A DNA stretch of 64,000 bases from Rhynchopus sp. YZ270_cl-10 (GCA_964035575.1 OZ037877.1:930001-994000); one strand, 5' to 3'. Positions 48,201-58,346 are shown, numbered from the stretch's first letter. Translations and numbers: made by a program. Notes: generated from the sequence alone by a model not told the origin.

Positions 48201-48467
48201 GACTTTTGAGACGGTTATAATGCACCGTTCAACACCACCCCCCTACAGGACTCTGGATGGAGCTGGCGGAGACTGCAAATGGCGCCCTTCGAGCGTATGC
48301 TGTACAAGATCAAGTTCATCACGAACAACAACCCGTACCTTCTGTGGCACCAAAGCGAGATGAAACAGTACTGGGCCTATGAGTACCACAGACAACGAGA
48401 GATGCTGGGTAGGAAGCGTGAACAGCTCCTCGTCTCCATGGGTTCGTACAGGGCAAAGGCAGCGTAG
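45215..48467 (+). CDS. Mitochondrial small-subunit ribosomal protein mS29 (DAP3 family), five exons
   Basis: Exons are 45215-46056, 46288-46402, 46751-46942, 47156-47248 and 48249-48467, giving 486 residues. All junctions keep frame; introns start GTATGT, GTATAT, GTATGT and GTATGC and end in CAG. A Walker A motif (GPHGSGKS) lies at residues 157-164. Exon 2 begins with a Walker B-like strand (IPVIFVVDSYDAL), and the last exon carries ITNNNPYLL, resembling the DAP3 C-terminus. The family is a GTP-binding protein of the mitoribosomal small-subunit head. The first donor was placed at 46057 because it restores the strand in frame; reading through instead reaches a stop at about 46120. Every intron contains a short hairpin repeat, and intron 4 also holds a 651-bp transposon. 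The ATG follows a pyrimidine-rich CAG acceptor by 56 nt. Membership in the family is fairly sure; the exact N-terminus is not. Confidence 0.85.
46057..46287 (+). other. mS29 intron 1 with a family F hairpin
   Basis: The intron runs from GTATGTGT to TTTCCACAG. A near-consensus family F hairpin occupies about 46089-46125: arms GATGTTGTGTGC and GCACATTAATC around an ACGAGAG loop, then a T-rich tail. Confidence 0.8.
46403..46750 (+). other. mS29 intron 2 with a family E repeat
   Basis: The intron runs from GTATATCC to CAACCTCAG. A family E repeat lies at about 46494-46555 (CTTTCATCC, GTGGGTCAGTCGGAGGTG, CATCAACAACT). A family B tail (GTGATTGTCGACGCAAG) follows at 46604-46622. Confidence 0.8.
46943..47155 (+). 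other. mS29 intron 3 with a family G hairpin
   Basis: The intron runs from GTATGTGT to CCCACCAG. The repeat at 47063-47095 reads CTGTCATGAGAGGGC followed by TTTGTATTTG, a one-base variant of the family G loop. Confidence 0.8.
47416..48066. mobile_element. 651-bp Mutator-like MITE inside mS29 intron 4
   Basis: The termini are GGGTAAATTGCGATAACACG and its reverse complement. The flanks carry a perfect 9-bp duplication, ATTTATCAT, at 47407-47415 and 48067-48075. Inverted repeats continue inward with several CGATAACACGTA modules. No transposase frame is visible, so it is non-autonomous. A 9-bp duplication is typical of Mutator-like elements, so that assignment rests on duplication length and end structure only. 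A second palindromic element is nested at 47774-47916. A 90-bp relative with the same end lies at 5190-5279. Confidence 0.85.
47774..47916. mobile_element. 143-bp palindromic element nested in the Mutator-like MITE
   Basis: The ends are GGTGCTCGC and GCGAGCACC. Inner arms pair TTCTAGACCCCC with a GGGTCTAG stretch near 47890. No target duplication is clear. Confidence 0.6.
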
Positions 48468-48929
48468 CGGTCCAGCCAGCCCCATCCACACCCTCCCCAG
48501 CAACACACACCCCCCCTTGAACGGAACGCAAATAAGAAGAGTGGATGCTCTTTGCAAAAAAAATGAAGAAAGAAAACAAATGGCAATTTTTTATATTTTT
48601 TCCCCTTGGATTCAGGCTTATTACACACGGGGAGAGCTGCCACATCCTGGGGTGAGATGTGCTGCCTGTAATGAATTCTAATGAATTCTGCGGTAACGCC
48701 CACCCCCAGCCAACGTCTTGTCTGTGATGCAGAGCACGCATTTTGGTCACCTTGAGTGTGAGAGAACCTTTTAGCCTCAGGCCGAGGTGGCGAAGCATTC
48801 TTTGTGCTAGGTGTGTGGTAGGTTTTTATCTTCAATGATTTTCAATTTCTATGGAGAGAAATTGTATTTAGTAAATCCATCTGAACAGACCCCTCCCCCC
48901 AACCCCTCCCACCATACACATACCAATAC
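48468..48929. other. Intergenic region between mS29 and RCL1
   Basis: Probably mS29 3' UTR plus spacer. No hairpin-family repeat is obvious here, unlike almost every other gap and intron. A direct repeat TAATGAATTC occurs twice at about 48669-48690. Confidence 0.45.
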
Positions 48930-48953
48930 TGTTTTGCTTTTTTTGCTTTTTAG
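48930..48953 (+). promoter_or_regulatory. 3' splice acceptor before the RCL1 ATG
   Basis: TTTTGCTTTTTTTGCTTTTT ending in TAG, 18 nt before the ATG. Confidence 0.6.
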
Positions 48954-48971
48954 ACTCTCTGCGATTCAACG

Positions 48972-50467
48972 ATGAGTCGCCCCTTCACCATCCAGGGCAC
49001 GCCGTTCTTCCGGCATCACATTGTGTGCTCGTTGCTGAGCGGCCGTCCTGTCGTCTTCGAGAACATCCGGTCCGACAGCCAGGAGGTGGGTCTGAAGGAA
49101 TATGAGGTCGGCTTCCTGCGATTAGTCGACAAACTGACCAACGGAACCTCGATGGAGATTGACGAGACAGGAACCAGAGTGAAGATAAAGCCTGGTGTCA
49201 TCGTGGGCGGGCGTGTGGAGCATCTGTGCAGCTTGCAGAGGGGTGTTGGGTACATGGTGGAAGCACTTCTTCTCCTTGCACCATTCGCGAAGAAACAAAT
49301 GGAAGTAACCCTCCACGGCATCACCAACAACCAGGACGACATCGGGGTCGACATTCTGAGAACCAACTCCATCACGTTGCTAAAGTATTTCGGGGTTGAC
49401 GCCTCGCTTCGGATAAAAAAGCGTGGTGCGGCCCCGCAAGGTGGTGGCGAAGTGCTGTTCAGCTGCCAACCCATTCGTCGGCTCGAAACAATCGACCTCT
49501 CTGAACGCGGCAAGGTAAAGCGCGTCCGAGGCGTTGGGTTCTCCTGCAGAACCAGCCCCGACCTCGTGAACCGAGCGATTTCCTCCGCAAAGGGGCTGCT
49601 CTTGAAACTGCTCCCCGACGTGTTCATCGCGGCAGATCACTTTACCGGGGAGGATGCGGGGAGGAGTCCTGGATATGGTCTCACCTTGGTTGCAGAAAGC
49701 ACTTCCGACGCCTCATGCGGCCTGAGTGAGGAACTGACCTGCGATGCGTCCGCCATGGAGAAGCAAGTCAGCGCGGAAGAAATCGGCATCGCCGCGGCCA
49801 AGCTGCTCCTCGACCAGATCAAGCGTGGCGGCTGTGTGGACAGCCACCACCAGCACACAGCGCTCATCCTCATGGCTCTGTCTCCGGACACCATTACGAA
49901 CGTTCGCCTCGGGCCGCTTACAGGAGCAGGGGACTGTGCCTTGTCGTTGTGTAGAGAGTTCTTCGGGGTGTCGTTTTCGTCAAAGGTATTGCTTTTTTTT
50001 GCTATTTTATTTTGAAAACATGGTTGTATTTGTGTAGACACCCCGAGAATGAGCTCCACTATACAAAACGCTTTTACGCAACCGCTGATTATTATTTTTT
50101 TTTAATAGTGAGCCGCCTCCGTTCTCTACGCAAACCCGCAACCCCGGGTTTGCGGGTTTACGTACGGTACGGATCACTCATGTCTCACTCTTTGCATGGC
50201 AACCGAGCTGCGTTTTCGCACCTCCTCTGGCCTCAACGAGGCTTCCTCTTCACGGCCAAGGTAGTCGTGTAGTGGGGGCGTATTGCAGTAATAAAAAATA
50301 GCAACACAGAATATTTATTACACACTTTACGCACAAACACACATCCCGCCCCCTTCTCTTCCCACCCCCACCCATCACAGAAAGATGACTCGTACGACTT
50401 CTCCCCAACCACCATCTACTCATGCGTGGGTTCCAACCTTACGAACGTTTCGAAACGGAGTGCTTAG
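48972..50467 (+). CDS. RCL1: RNA 3'-terminal phosphate cyclase-like protein RCL1
   Basis: Two exons, 48972-49985 and 50381-50467, join in phase 0 to give 366 residues, close to the human protein. RCL1 is a nucleolar factor in early 18S pre-rRNA processing. It belongs to the RNA cyclase fold but lacks cyclase activity in characterised eukaryotes. Visible hallmarks are the N-terminal FRHHIVCSLLSGRPV segment, the family glycine signature (RGAAPQGGGEVLF) and a late VDSHHQHTALILMAL helix. The short last exon ends in IYSCVGSNLTNVSKRSA, matching the conserved C-terminal strand and tail. The start was chosen because the ATG opens the conserved N-terminus and lies 18 nt after a TTTGCTTTTTAG acceptor. 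Confidence 0.93.
49986..50380 (+). other. RCL1 intron with an antisense family C repeat
   Basis: The intron runs from GTATTGCT to CCATCACAG. A reverse-oriented family C repeat lies at 50014-50064 (TTGAAAACATGGTTGTATTT, then GTAGACACCCCGAG). A strong hairpin, AAACCCGCAACCCC with GGGTTTGCGGGTTT, lies at about 50129-50160. Confidence 0.75.
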
Positions 50468-51099
50468 TCGGCACCTGTTGTGGTCTTTATTGTTTTGTTT
50501 GTTTGTTTGTTTACTTTTTCTAGACGAGGTAGCATGTGGGTCAGTCGAAGGTGCCTGCATCAATAACGGAGATGCGTTTGGTACGATTCAGCCACAGCAT
50601 TTTTTTTCTCTTGGTACAAGATACACTGTCAACGAGAGGGATTTTTGTTTTTTTTTTCAAGTAGCATTTTCCCCCCTCTCCAAAATTCTGTTTTATTTCG
50701 TTCATCCCAGCGAAATTTTTTTTCCGCATTTTTTTTTTTTCTCCCGTCCGGGTGACGATCAAGGGCTTAACCCTCTGTGGGTTTAGCAAAAAGGAGGGAA
50801 ATTCCAAAATCACACAAACAAAGCTTTTTTTTGGGGGGCGAAATTCCTATGGGATCATAAGGGGGTGTGGGTTTGGTGGGGTGGAGTGGGCGGGGAGAGA
50901 GTGTAGTACAATGGAAAAACCCATGCAACTCTCCTTTCCTCTCCCCTCAAAGGGAAAAAAAAAGAATCAGAGTTTTTGTGCAATCAATCACGTTCCGTTT
51001 TTTGCAATAAAAAGATGTTACCCCCTCTCTCTCTCTCCCCCTCCCCTTTATTCTTTTATCTGCAACGAAGTGCTCTCTACACAACAACTTCTACTTCTT
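50468..51099. other. Intergenic region between RCL1 and the coiled-coil gene
   Basis: Contains a partial E repeat (50530-50572) and a G hairpin (50622-50665). The rest is T-rich. Confidence 0.5.
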
Positions 51100-51127
51100 T
51101 CTAGAACTTTACCCCCCTCTTTTCCAG
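51100..51127 (+). promoter_or_regulatory. 3' splice acceptor before the coiled-coil gene
   Basis: ACCCCCCTCTTTTCCAG lies 71 nt before the chosen ATG. Confidence 0.5.
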
Positions 51128-51198
51128 GTGAGACTAAGCGACTTCGTCATTGGTCTCCTTTTTCTTCTCCGTTCTCCCTCTCTCCTTCTCCCCCCCCA

Positions 51199-52221
51199 AT
51201 GGAACCCTACTCTGCCATACAAAAGCGTCTTCAAGACCTGCAACAGGCAGTCCTCGACAGCAGCCAGGACCGTCACATCGCGCCCCCACGGGACACCCAC
51301 TTCGTCCACCCCTCCGCACGGCAGCACCTCCCCACCAGGCAGCACCCTGCAGACGTACCTACAACTTCCCCGTCCCCTTCCCCTTCTCCTCACGGTGGTG
51401 CGAATGTCACCACCTTAGTAGAAGTGGACGGGGATGTTAAGCTTGTTTCTAACTGCTTTGGGAGGGTTGTGGAACATGAGGTGAGTCTGTCGCCACAACA
51501 TATACGTCGGGGTAGTATTGGGAATGGTAATGGTAGTGGTCATGGTGGTGGTAGTGGTGGTCATGGTGGTGGCATCGACACAAACCCCCCTACCCGCGCA
51601 AAGTACTCCCCACCACCGCCTCCCGCAGCGTACCCTCCAAACTCACCTAAGGAAGACGAAGTTCTCGAGGCACGTGCTCTCAATCAAAACACCGCCCTAT
51701 GGAAACGCATGGGGCAGCTCACGGAGAGGGTCGCGCTGCTTGAGTCTGGCAGAGGGGAGATGGGGGAGCGGGGGAGGGAGAGGGGGCAGGACACACAGCT
51801 CAGCGAGGTGCTGTCGCGTCTTGCGGTGCTGGAGGCGCAAAGCGCGTCGAAGGAGGCCCTCTGTGCGGGGTGTAAAGGGGTTGCAAACCAGCTGTCATCG
51901 TCGTACAGCCCGTCGACAGCGGTTACTGCATCGCCTGCGCCATTGGGGATGTCACCCTTAGGGGGGGTGTCAAGCCGAGAGAGTCTGTCTCCTGGAGGTA
52001 GTGATGGTGAGGCGCTTCTGCGTGAGGTGCGTGCCTTGGCGTTGGATGTGAGGGACGCGGCTGGTGTGAAGTCGGATGGGTGCCTGCAGGACGCAAAGAC
52101 ACGTCTCGCGCAGGTGCAGCAGCTGGTGCAGTCGGCGCAGCTGCTCCCAAGTGAGGTTCGTTCGCACTCATACGATGCCGCCATGGGGTTGGTGGCGGAG
52201 GTCAAGCTGATGCTCGCTTGA
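51199..52221 (+). CDS. Unknown coiled-coil protein, low-complexity N-terminal half
   Basis: A single open frame encodes 340 residues. I do not recognise a family. Residues 1-20 look helical (IQKRLQDLQQAVLDS). A Pro/Ser-rich stretch follows at about 50-65, then a Gly/His/Asn-rich patch at about 105-126 and a poly-Pro segment near 138. Residues about 152-218 have heptad-like leucines and charges (QLTERVALLES, LSRLAVLEAQ), suggesting a coiled coil, and the last 75 residues are helical (LLREVRALALDV, RLAQVQQLVQ). The Gly/His patch could be an in-frame 123-nt intron: a GTGAGT donor at 51481 and an AAAG before 51604 are phase-compatible. Upstream in-frame codons are pyrimidine tract, so the first ATG after the CAG at 51125-51127 was chosen. 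PLK follows 715 nt downstream on the same strand. Confidence 0.6.
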   Translation: MEPYSAIQKRLQDLQQAVLDSSQDRHIAPPRDTHFVHPSARQHLPTRQHPADVPTTSPSPSPSPHGGANVTTLVEVDGDVKLVSNCFGRVVEHEVSLSPQHIRRGSIGNGNGSGHGGGSGGHGGGIDTNPPTRAKYSPPPPPAAYPPNSPKEDEVLEARALNQNTALWKRMGQLTERVALLESGRGEMGERGRERGQDTQLSEVLSRLAVLEAQSASKEALCAGCKGVANQLSSSYSPSTAVTASPAPLGMSPLGGVSSRESLSPGGSDGEALLREVRALALDVRDAAGVKSDGCLQDAKTRLAQVQQLVQSAQLLPSEVRSHSYDAAMGLVAEVKLMLA

Positions 52222-52898
52222 AAATGAGAAAAAAAATGTGTAGGTTTCAAAAAAAACGTTGCTCTCTTTAAAAGGTTGAAGAATTGAGTGCGTCTTGCTT
52301 TTGTTTAGGATTTTGTGCAACATTTGAGTATAGAACCTAGGTAGGTAGGGTGGTCGTTCCTCGCTCGTGTAGGCGGGATAACCTGTTTTGACAGGTTGGT
52401 CGGGTGAACAAAAATAGGTAAGCAAAGTGATTGTAATTGCTTTGGATATGGTTGTTTTATTTTCTTTTTTCGTATCTAGATTTTAGACCGTTTTTTTATT
52501 TTGATAGATCCCAAAATAAAGGATGAAACTCAAAACCTCTGCCCCCTCTCTCTCTCTCTCTCTCTCTCCGCTACCTCTCATTTTCTGTCCACCGTTATCT
52601 CCGCACGCCAAAAGCGGAAAGTGTCAACGTAGTTCACTCACCCAACCGTGCTCCGCGACACCACCGCCCAACTGGTGAGAATTAGTGTGTGTGGAAGCGT
52701 CAACGCATTTTTTTTTGGTGACATAATGCCCGGATGGTAACAGATTTATAAATTTCTACTTTATTTTTTTTCAAATAAACCCCCGAAAATCATACCAAAT
52801 CCAGCGCAACACACAACCCCCCCCCTCCCCAACCCACCCCCCACCCCCCACCCCATCGAACAAAACACTTTGTAGCCCTCGAACGAATTCTAGCCTCT
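52222..52898. other. Intergenic region between the coiled-coil gene and PLK
   Basis: A diverged B-like repeat lies at about 52309-52400 (TTGAGTATAGAACCTAGG, GTAGGCGGG). A (TC)n tract lies at 52545-52570. No gene is seen. Confidence 0.45.
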
Positions 52899-52922
52899 TT
52901 TGTTTTTCTTTTTTGCTTTTAG
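52899..52922 (+). promoter_or_regulatory. 3' splice acceptor before the PLK ATG
   Basis: TTGTTTTTCTTTTTTGCTTT ending in TAG, 13 nt before the ATG. Confidence 0.6.
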
Positions 52923-52935
52923 CTTTTTTGCTGCA

Positions 52936-55900
52936 ATGCGCGCTCACATTGTCGAACGCGACAGCAGCGGGGCTGTGAAGCGGCAGTTTATTGAAGGGAA
53001 GCTTCTTGGGAAGGGTGGGTTTGCGAAATGCTACCAGGTGACGGACTGCGCAACGAATGAAGAGCTGGCGGTGAAGATGATTGACAAGGCGTCTCTCACG
53101 AAACCCAAGACAAAGCAGAAGCTGCTTTCGGAGATCAAAATCCACTCCACGATGCGCCACCCGAATGTGGTACACTACCGCCACTGCTTCGAAGATGACC
53201 ACTACGTGTACATCCTTCTCGAGCTCTGCACAGAACAAACCCTCATGGAGCACAGCAAACGGAAACGCCGTTTCTCCGAATCCGAAACCTCCTACCTCAT
53301 GAACCAATGCATCAAAGGCATCCGCTACATGCACGACAATGCCGTGATCCACCGCGACCTAAAACTCTCCAACCTACTCCTCTCCGATAAAATGGAAGTA
53401 AAAATCGCAGATTTCGGCCTCGCAACGCAACTCGACTACGACGGCGAACGCAAACGCACTGTCTGCGGCACCCCCAACTACATTGCACCCGAAATCCTCG
53501 AAGGCGGCCACCGCGGCCACTCTTTCGAGGTAGACGTCTGGTCTTTGGGGGTCATCATGTACACCCTCCTCGTAGGAAAGCCGCCATTTGAGATGGCGGA
53601 CATGAAATCTACCTACAAAAGGATCTGCCAGGTGTCGTACTCCTTCCCTGCCAACCTTGAGATCTCCTCGGAGGCGCGGAACCTTATCCGCAGGATCCTG
53701 CAGGCAGACCCGGAGCGGCGGCCGAACCTTGCGGGGATTGAAGCGGATCCGTTCTTCACGGCGTTTCCTCCGCCGTCTATTGCGCCGCTGTCGTTGTTTC
53801 AACCGGGGACTGCAAATTACTATGCTCAAGAAAGACGTCTTGCGGAGACAGAAGGATACACCACCAACCGCCAGGCGCGGTCTCCGATGTCTCGTATGGA
53901 TTATCTGCACAATGTGCCGCACCGTTCCGGAAGTGTACCCCGCGCCACCGCCACCTCCACACCACGTGGCATGCCCAATGCGAACCCAGGGTATCTCTCC
54001 TCAGGTGCAAGGAGTTCGACAGAGTGGTCACCAGGTTACCGTGGGTCTTCGCTGCCTGCTAGTAGAAGCCCGTCTTCGAGATCGGTGCGGGAAGGGTTGG
54101 CGCCGCCGGTGTTGCAGGGGGGGTCTGGGCAGAGGGCGGGGTCTGCGAGTATGTCGCCTTCCCCGCATCATCCGAGGACGTATGGAGCGTCAGCATCGCC
54201 ACAGAGGAGTAGTAGTGTGGCGTCGAAGATGGGTACGGAGTATAAGAGGATGGGGTCGTATAAGCAGGCGCAGAGTGGGATGGGGGTTGGAGGGCAGCCG
54301 GGTCCGTATCAGCATCAGCATCAGGGTGTGCAGCAGCAGCCCAGAGGGGTGCCTGCGCCAGCGACGCCGGAGGTGGCGATGAGGTCGCCTTCTGCGCTGT
54401 CTTCGCCGTATCGTGCGTTTGCGAAGGAGCCGTCGGTTCGGAGGCAAGAATCGCCGTCGGCACCGATGCACAGAATACCCTCCGCAGTGTCGCCTCCTGT
54501 TGCGTCGCATAGGTTCTCGCCGAAGCTAGCAACGCCTCCGCAAGTTGCGCCGGTGTCTGCGCCGATGTCGATGCCGTTTGAGCCATACGCCACCCCACAG
54601 CAGCCAGCGCAGCCTGCCCCCAACGTAGCCGTGGCCGCCGCAGCCGCCGTCTGCGCAGAGCGTGAAGACGAAGAGGAAAGGCAAAATTTAACCACAATGC
54701 ACGACGTTCTCGAGCGTACCATGACCCACGGCGCAGCTCCAGTGGAGGTCGCACCCCAGCCAGAGGTTCCCACCACAGAAACCAGCGTAACGAGATACGC
54801 GGATTTCACCTCAAAATATGGGCTCGCCTATTTGTTGAATAATGGCAACGTTGGGGTCAGCTTCAATGACAGTACTAAGATGGTGTGGACCACGGCGACG
54901 AACAGCATCCAGTATGTGTCGAGGGGGCGGGCTGGCGCGCACGGTGCTGTGCCTGCGGAGGACAGTCTGTACTGTACCATCGACGACTACCCGGAGACAC
55001 TACGCAAGAAGATCACGCTCATCACGTACTTCAGAAACTACCTGACACGCTCGGCACGCAACGACCAGTCCCCAGAGGTCGTCTCGTGTAGCAGGGGTAA
55101 GCCCACCATTGAGGACACCCAGGAGGAGGGCAAGATGGTGTACATCAAGAGATGGCTGAAAACGAAATACGCAATCATCTTCAGGCTGTCGAACAAGTCG
55201 GTGCAGGTATGGGTGTTGTGGGGGAAGTTGTGAAATGCAAAACAAACAACAACACCATATCGACGAATTGTATTTCTTAAAAAAATCAATCCGTCGTCGT
55301 TCGGAGACAACCGAAAAAAAAAAAAAACACAGTGGAGATTGCACAACGGTGGCAACACAACCGAGGCAACTACACTATTCCAACAATTTATCAAACAAAA
55401 ATTGAAAGTGGAGATTGCATAACTGGCAATACGACTCTGAGGCAACTACACTCATCCAATTTATCAAAATAATAATAATTACAAAAGTACAAATATTTCC
55501 ACCTTCAGGTGTCCTTCTTCGACGGTACCGAGATTCTCCTCTTCAGCGAAGCACGTCAGGTGACGTACACGGACGAGCTGGGGAACAGCTCCACATTCCC
55601 TCTGTCGTCGATGCTTCACCACCCACAGGTATGTCCTTTTTGCTTAACATAGATGGTTGTGGGAACAAAACGTATCGTACACCGCTTGCCCTTTTGGCTG
55701 CTATTTTGCGGGTAATATCAAAACAAAAGAAACGATGGAGTGTATCCTCAAGTGTCTTGTACATAATCCAAACCAAGTTTTCAAAGAATTAAATAAGACG
55801 ATTGTGTCGGGTCTAAACTAAACAAATACGCATAATTCCTGAGAAAAAAACCAAGCTTCGGCCATCTATGAATGGGGTGAGATTTTTTTACTAACTCTCA

Positions 55901-56098
55901 GTAAGCTCTCACTGCCTGTTGTGTGTCTCACGGATACGAAAAATCCATCATAGATGGCCCAAAGCTATTTCCATGAAAAAATACAAAATAAAATAAAGAA
56001 AAATAAGACTACAACGACAACACAATTTACAGCCCGAGATCTCTCATCGCCTGCGGTATACAAAGGAGATCATTTGCAGATTGATAAATAGGTCTTAA
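52936..56098 (+). CDS. PLK: Polo-like kinase (Ser/Thr kinase with two polo boxes)
   Basis: Exons 52936-55206, 55509-55628 and 56033-56098 join in phase 0 to give 818 residues. The kinase domain covers about 18-280: glycine loop GKGGFAK (25-31), catalytic Lys47, HRD 139-141, DFG 159-161, and an activation segment KRTVCGTPNYIAPE in which Thr175 matches the activating Thr210 of human PLK1. A Ser/Pro/Gln-rich linker of about 330 residues is longer than in PLK1 (603 residues in total). Polo box 1 starts near 621 (YADFTSKYGLAYLL, VGVSFNDSTKMVW) and includes LITYFRNYL. Polo box 2 contains AIIFRLSNKSVQ, continues with VSFFDG in exon 2, and ends in exon 3 with HRLRYTKEIICRLI. The family drives mitotic entry, basal body or centrosome duplication and cytokinesis. 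The ATG lies 13 nt after a polypyrimidine TAG acceptor. The usual phosphopeptide-binding residues appear to be replaced. Confidence 0.95.
55207..55508 (+). other. PLK intron 1 with two tandem family D repeats
   Basis: The intron runs from GTATGGGT to CCACCTTCAG. Two family D repeats lie head to tail at 55331-55395 and 55406-55469. Each starts AGTGGAGATTGCA, has a GAGGCAACTACACT right arm and ends in TTTATCAAA. They differ at several positions, so the duplication is not very recent. Confidence 0.8.
55629..56032 (+). other. PLK intron 2 with a family C repeat and a small palindromic element
   Basis: The intron runs from GTATGTCC to AATTTACAG. A diverged family C repeat lies at 55730-55789 (GGAGTGTATCCTCAAGTGTC, then CCAAGTTTTCAAAG). 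A palindromic element follows at 55854-55965. Confidence 0.8.
55854..55965. mobile_element. Palindromic MITE in PLK intron 2
   Basis: The terminal arms are AGCTTCGGCCATCTATGA and TCATAGATGGCCCAAAGCT, with an inner TGAGA/TCTCA pair. It has no coding capacity. Confidence 0.6.
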
Positions 56099-56659
56099 GT
56101 TGGCCGCAACGTGGCGGAGCTTGGTGGCAGTGCACGAAAGGGATTGGGTAGAGACCAAGAGGTACTCTGACACCGTTTTGTGCAGGAGAAGAAGCAACAG
56201 GAACACCATACAGTACACTAAGAGGGAGGGGGAAAGAATTGAGCATGTTGGGCTTCTTTCCACCCCCCCAAAAAAAAAAAATGGTGTTTTTTTTTGTGGC
56301 ACAGCTCTCACCCCTTTTTAATTTTTGACAAAAAAAAAAAATATAGAATTTTCTAGAATATATCGGCGTTTTTAAACACCCCTTCCTCCACCCCCTTTTT
56401 TCCCTAAGGAACTGCGCCTCGTGCAATATCGATTTTTTTTCTCAAAAGGAACAGAGAACAGGGGGATTTTTTTGTGCACGATTAAGCAAAACTCAATCTA
56501 TGTAGCTGCTTTTCATTGAAGCAACAATGTGGATGGGGGGGTTTTTTTCCTCCCTCTTTTTGCAATCGTCCAAAATAACTGCCCTTTTCAAGCACACTGG
56601 TTGGCCCTGCTGAATTCTCTTTAACCCCTTTATCTTGTTCTCCCCCGCAACCTAAAAAA
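56099..56659. other. Intergenic region after PLK
   Basis: No gene is recognised. The first about 120 bp after the PLK stop are moderately GC-rich and probably 3' UTR. The rest is T/A tracts, with a C-rich run near 56385. Confidence 0.5.
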
Positions 56660-56666
56660 ACACCCT

Positions 56667-57113
56667 GGGGAGATCCGGGTGCCCGCAACAACAATATTCA
56701 CAAGCAATCACAAAAAAAAAATCCTCTTCACAAAAAATCACAAACAATCACAAACAAAAAATCTTATTCACACAAAATCACACAAAATCACAAAAAATAA
56801 ATCCTATTCGCAAAAAAACACAAACGATCACAAAAAATCACAAAAATCACAAAAAATCACAAAAAAAAAATTTTGTGTGATTTTTTGTGAATAAGATTTT
56901 TTGTTTGTGATTGCTTGTGATTTTTTGTGAATAGGATTTTTTTTTTGTGATTGCTTGTGATTTTTTGTGATTTTTGTGATTTTTTGTGATTTGTTGTGAA
57001 TAGAATTTTTTTTTTGTGATTTTTTGTATTTATTTTATGTGATTTTGTGTGATTTGTTGTGATTTGTTGTGATTTTTTGTGAATATTGTTGTTGCGGGCA
57101 CCCGGATCTCCCC
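56667..57113. mobile_element. 447-bp fold-back element built of TCACAAAA modules
   Basis: Near-perfect inverted repeats begin GGGGAGATCCGGGTGCCCGC and are flanked by a 7-bp direct duplication, ACACCCT, at 56660-56666 and 57114-57120. The left half is a run of AATCACAAAA-type units, and the right half is their reverse complement around a centre near 56870. A single strand could fold into one very long hairpin. No protein is encoded. Confidence 0.85.
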
Positions 57114-57120
57114 ACACCCT

Positions 57121-58346
57121 GCAATTTTCAAAAAAAAGAAAAAAAAAATGCAACAACAGCCATACCGCCATATTCCTTTTAGGGGTGGGATGGGTGTGTT
57201 GTATATTTTTTTTTCTCCCCCTGGGATTGCTTTGTACAGAACCCGTCCATTTTCTTCTTTTCTTTTCTCCCCTTCTATTCAGTAGAATAGAAAGAATATG
57301 TGTAGATGCTTCAACGCAAACAAACGAACAACAACTACGAGACCTTTTAGGTGACCAAAGTATAGTAAGAGGAGGTTCATCTCACAAACTTTCTCTCCCC
57401 TTCCCTTTTTGTTTTTGCCATTGGTAGTTTTTGTGGACCGACTACGGAACAATAAGTCATGCATTGGACCTTGCATCAATGCAGATCACAATAGGTGTAC
57501 CTCAAAACAGCGCTACTCAGCACCGTCGTTGCACCCCGTTGACAGCTTCCCCTGCTTAGGAGGATGTGTCGAAGGAAAAAAGAACCCACCCTATTTTATG
57601 TACAACCCCCTTTCCCCCCGTTCTTATCTACAGTCAGACAACAAACCACCGATGGGCTTAAAAACTAAGGTGGATTGTTGGGATTTCACATCTAAGGAGG
57701 GGTTTTATCGATGTTGTATGACTGTATTTATTTTTTTGTTGCGCTATCAACATTTTTTTTTCAGTGTAAGTTATCTGGTATTCAAGAGGTGTCTGGTCGA
57801 CACGTGCCCAACTTTCGCTTTTCTTAAGGTGACTAAGCAGCGAGAGAGGCTTAGGTTGTATCTTATAAACTTCTCTTTTGTGTGCTTTCATCCGGATGGC
57901 TGGTATCGTGCAGTGCATCAGTCGGAGGTGTGCCTGCATCAACAACTATTCTTTGTTTTTTTTTAAATATGTGTTTCTGTGACTTCCCCCTTTCCATTAT
58001 TTCAAAGTTTTTTCTTTTTTCTGGAACGGGTGACTAATCAACGAGAGGCCTCTGTCACCTTCCCAACTCTCTCTTCTCCCCGGGATTCATAAAACCCAGG
58101 GATTTTTCTCCCCCTCCTCGCACAGGGTTTCCGCCAGGATTTGGGGTTTTTCCGTTTTTCTCTTTGTCTTTGTTTGGAAGGATGCTGTACGCACGAGAGA
58201 CATCCGACATTGAAAAATTTCTTTTTGTTCTTTTTCCTGATCTCCTCCTATGCTATCAATTTATTGAATGCACATGTTGAGATACTTTTTTTCATTTTTT
58301 TTTGGGTGCAATAACGAGGTAACGGGGTTTAAAAAAAAACACACAC
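57121..58346. other. Gene-poor region right of the fold-back element
   Basis: Repeats: H second hairpin at 57272, A at 57350, 57828 and 58027, E at 57889. A hAT-like terminus fragment (CAGGGTTTCCGCCAGGATTT) lies at 58127-58155. The stretch 57420-57620 is less AT-rich and may hide a small exon on either strand; none was assigned. Confidence 0.45.

Larger units (their letters stand above)
47249..48248 (+). other. mS29 intron 4, enlarged by a transposon
   Basis: This is the longest intron found here (1,000 nt), running from GTATGCGC to CCCCTACAG. It carries a family G hairpin at 47368-47402 (TTGTCACGAGAGGGC). Immediately after it lies a 651-bp inverted-repeat element (47416-48066) with a perfect 9-bp target duplication. 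Confidence 0.8.

Noticed and set aside
50109-50261. A possible middle exon of RCL1 between an AATAG and AAG/GTAGTC
   Set aside because: Its frame after the acceptor starts with a stop in phase 0. It adds no residues expected for the family, and direct joining of 49985 to 50381 gives the normal length.
50752-51198. Upstream extension of the coiled-coil gene to an earlier start
   Set aside because: The extra 149 codons are mostly translated pyrimidine and poly-A tracts, and a likely splice acceptor lies inside at 51125-51127.
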